Of a stretch of DNA of 64,000 nt, positions 59,325-64,000 are shown piece by piece. Each line of letters starts with the position of its first letter. The stretch's first letter is position 1. The notes below the pieces were generated by a model. That model did no database searches. It worked only from the letters and a program-made list of their open reading frames with translations, and was not told the origin of the DNA. Source of the stretch: Macrostomum hystrix (lineage: Eukaryota; Platyhelminthes; Macrostomidae). Location of the stretch: positions 3,085,001-3,149,000 of the forward strand of contig CATNEN010000030.1 of the NCBI GenBank assembly GCA_950097015.1, written 5' to 3'. The position numbers were made by a program, and so were the translations under genes.

Positions 59325-59730
59325 CAGTCAGAGTGTACACTGACGGGGAGGAAGGGTGGATCGACAGTACAGTCAGAATGTACACTGACGGTAAGGAAGG
59401 GTGGATCGATAGTACAGTCAGAATGTACACTGACGGTAAGGAAGGGTGGATCGATAGTACAGTCAGAATGTACACTGACGGTAAGGAAGGGTGGATCGAT
59501 AGTACAGTCAGAATGTACACTGACGGTAAGGAAGGGTGGATCGATAGTACAGTCAGAATGTACACTGACGGTGAGAAAGGGTGGATCAATAGTACAGTCA
59601 GAATGTACACTGATGGTGAGGATGGCTGGATCGATAGTACAGTCAGAGTGTACACTGAAGGGGAGGAAGGGTGGATCAATAGTACAGTCAGAATGTACAC
59701 TGACGATAAGGAAGTGTGGATCGATAGTCA
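59325..59730. repeat. 45-bp minisatellite downstream of the TyrRS gene
   Basis: Nine copies of a 45-bp unit containing agtacagtcagaatgtacac and ggaagggtggatcgat. The period is a multiple of three, so both strands show 15-residue peptide repeats. It ends 70 bp from the TyrRS stop codon. Confidence 0.93.
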
Positions 59731-59797
59731 GTGTTCATAAGGACCGATCGATAATCGGGGAGGAAATCAGATGTGGACTTCATAAAGTCATTCGTGA

Positions 59798-63105
<3,308 letters not shown>

Positions 63106-63421
63106 CTGCGAATCGGATTATTGTACTTTATAAAAGTACAAGCTGTATACGCATAGCAAATGATCCAGACAAGTTGTGTATACATAAACGAGGAAATTTG
63201 ATTTATCACTTAAGCCTAAATCCAAGTCAGGATAAGGGGGACAGACTTCTGATTGGTAGTTTTATAGCACTCAGGCTCCAGTATTTTAGTGCAAGTGCAC
63301 TTATAGCTATTTTCACAAATCGATCGTCCATGTCTACTCCGCTACAAATTTTTCCAATTATGGATCGCTTATTTTGTTCAAGCTGGTCAGTTTTGATTTG
63401 CTTTTCTAGCATGAAACTACT

Positions 63422-63660
63422 AGAGTTTGTAGCCTAGTGGCTAGAGCGTCTGACTTACGACTTGAAGGTCGGAAGTTCGATTCCCGTCCGGACTGCACTA
63501 AAACAATTTGCGTCCTGTAGCAAGACACTTAAATCTGCATTGCTTCAGTTCACCCAGCTGCTAAAGCTTATGTCTGGATCTTAACTTACAGCACAGAGGC
63601 TACGCGCCATTGCTGTGGCTGTGCTGTCGGCTGCAGATCTGACAGCAGATTTTACCATAG
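63422..63660 (+). mobile_element. SINE family 1, copy G
   Basis: Very clear head: tgtagcctagtggctagagc and B box ggaagttcgattcccg. Body caatttgcgtcctgtagcaa, cttcagttcacccagctgct and gctgtggctgtgctgtcggc; the gtccatggactg segment is deleted and no ATT tail is left. Confidence 0.88.
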
Positions 63661-63854
63661 ACAGTGGGCAAAGAGGCTCTAATCGAATGCAAGAATTTTG
63701 CTATTCTGGATTGGATTGCTGGCTCGCATGCCAACAATGGGTATAAAATATACTCTCATTTTAACCATGGACTACCATAGCTAGCATTTTATTGATTCTA
63801 GGTGACTAGATGTCTAGACGCTAGCTATAAAAGTCCAACTAGAATACTAATTCA

Positions 63855-63945
63855 GTCTAATTGTGCCACTCGCCCTTTTTACAGCTGAGAGAACTGAAGC
63901 AATGAAATAATGAAGTATCCTGCTCAAGGACAAAAATGGATATAT
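63855..63945 (-). mobile_element. SINE family 1 body fragment
   Basis: The stretch acagctgagagaactgaagc, aatgaaataatgaagtatcc, tgctcaaggacaaaaa is a diverged copy of the family 1 segment acagctgggtgaactgaagc ... tcttgctaaaggac in minus orientation. Confidence 0.6.
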
Positions 63946-64000
63946 TTTGACGTATTATATTCCTTAGTAAATCGGCATAAAAGGTTCAATAAACTGTTTC

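Noticed and set aside
63422-63500. Functional tRNA gene
   Set aside because: A and B boxes are present but no acceptor-stem pairing, and the sequence continues into a SINE body shared with other copies. The same applies to heads at 44641 and 62350.

Overview
Eukaryotic, metazoan nuclear DNA. Coding exons are GC-rich, spliced with GT-AG introns, and separated by AT-rich or low-complexity DNA. The proteins are animal proteins (AKT kinase, IQCJ-SCHIP1-type protein, thimet oligopeptidase, Spartan/SprT protease, mitochondrial TyrRS, an Ig-domain membrane protein). The tRNA-derived SINEs, a mariner relic and a hammerhead ribozyme inside a tRNA-like unit fit an invertebrate. A flatworm is my best guess, because schistosomes carry comparable Pol III/hammerhead repeats, but the sequence does not prove it.

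Layout. All recognised host genes lie on the minus strand. (1) 0.1-9.75 kb: AKT, truncated at the left edge, with PH and kinase exons separated by introns full of minisatellites. (2) 9.8-11.1 kb: a dead mariner, followed to 14.4 kb by a 24-bp tandem array related to one inside AKT. (3) 14.4-24 kb: SINEs and a degraded LINE reverse transcriptase. (4) 24.7-25.3 kb: a 203-codon GC-rich ORF of unknown function. (5) 25.3-30 kb: no gene seen. (6) 30.1-31.6 kb: a two-exon type I membrane protein with three Ig domains. (7) 33.3-40.0 kb: a complete six-exon IQCJ-SCHIP1-like gene. (8) 40-52 kb: almost entirely minisatellites, with the hammerhead-tRNA unit at 43.87-43.97 kb. (9) 52.4-55.4 kb: thimet oligopeptidase, three exons. 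(10) 55.9-57.1 kb: Spartan, one exon. (11) 59.8-63.1 kb: the 3' part of mitochondrial TyrRS.

By my reading about a third of the window is short-unit tandem repeat (units 13-55 bp), with a different unit family in almost every intron. The long low-complexity ORFs in these arrays are not counted as genes. The genes do not form a pathway; they are neighbours with independent jobs (insulin/PI3K signalling, adhesion, submembrane scaffold, peptide degradation, DNA-protein crosslink repair, mitochondrial translation). The most unusual single element is the hammerhead ribozyme core with fully paired stems I and II, set between the A and B boxes of a tRNA-like Pol III unit.
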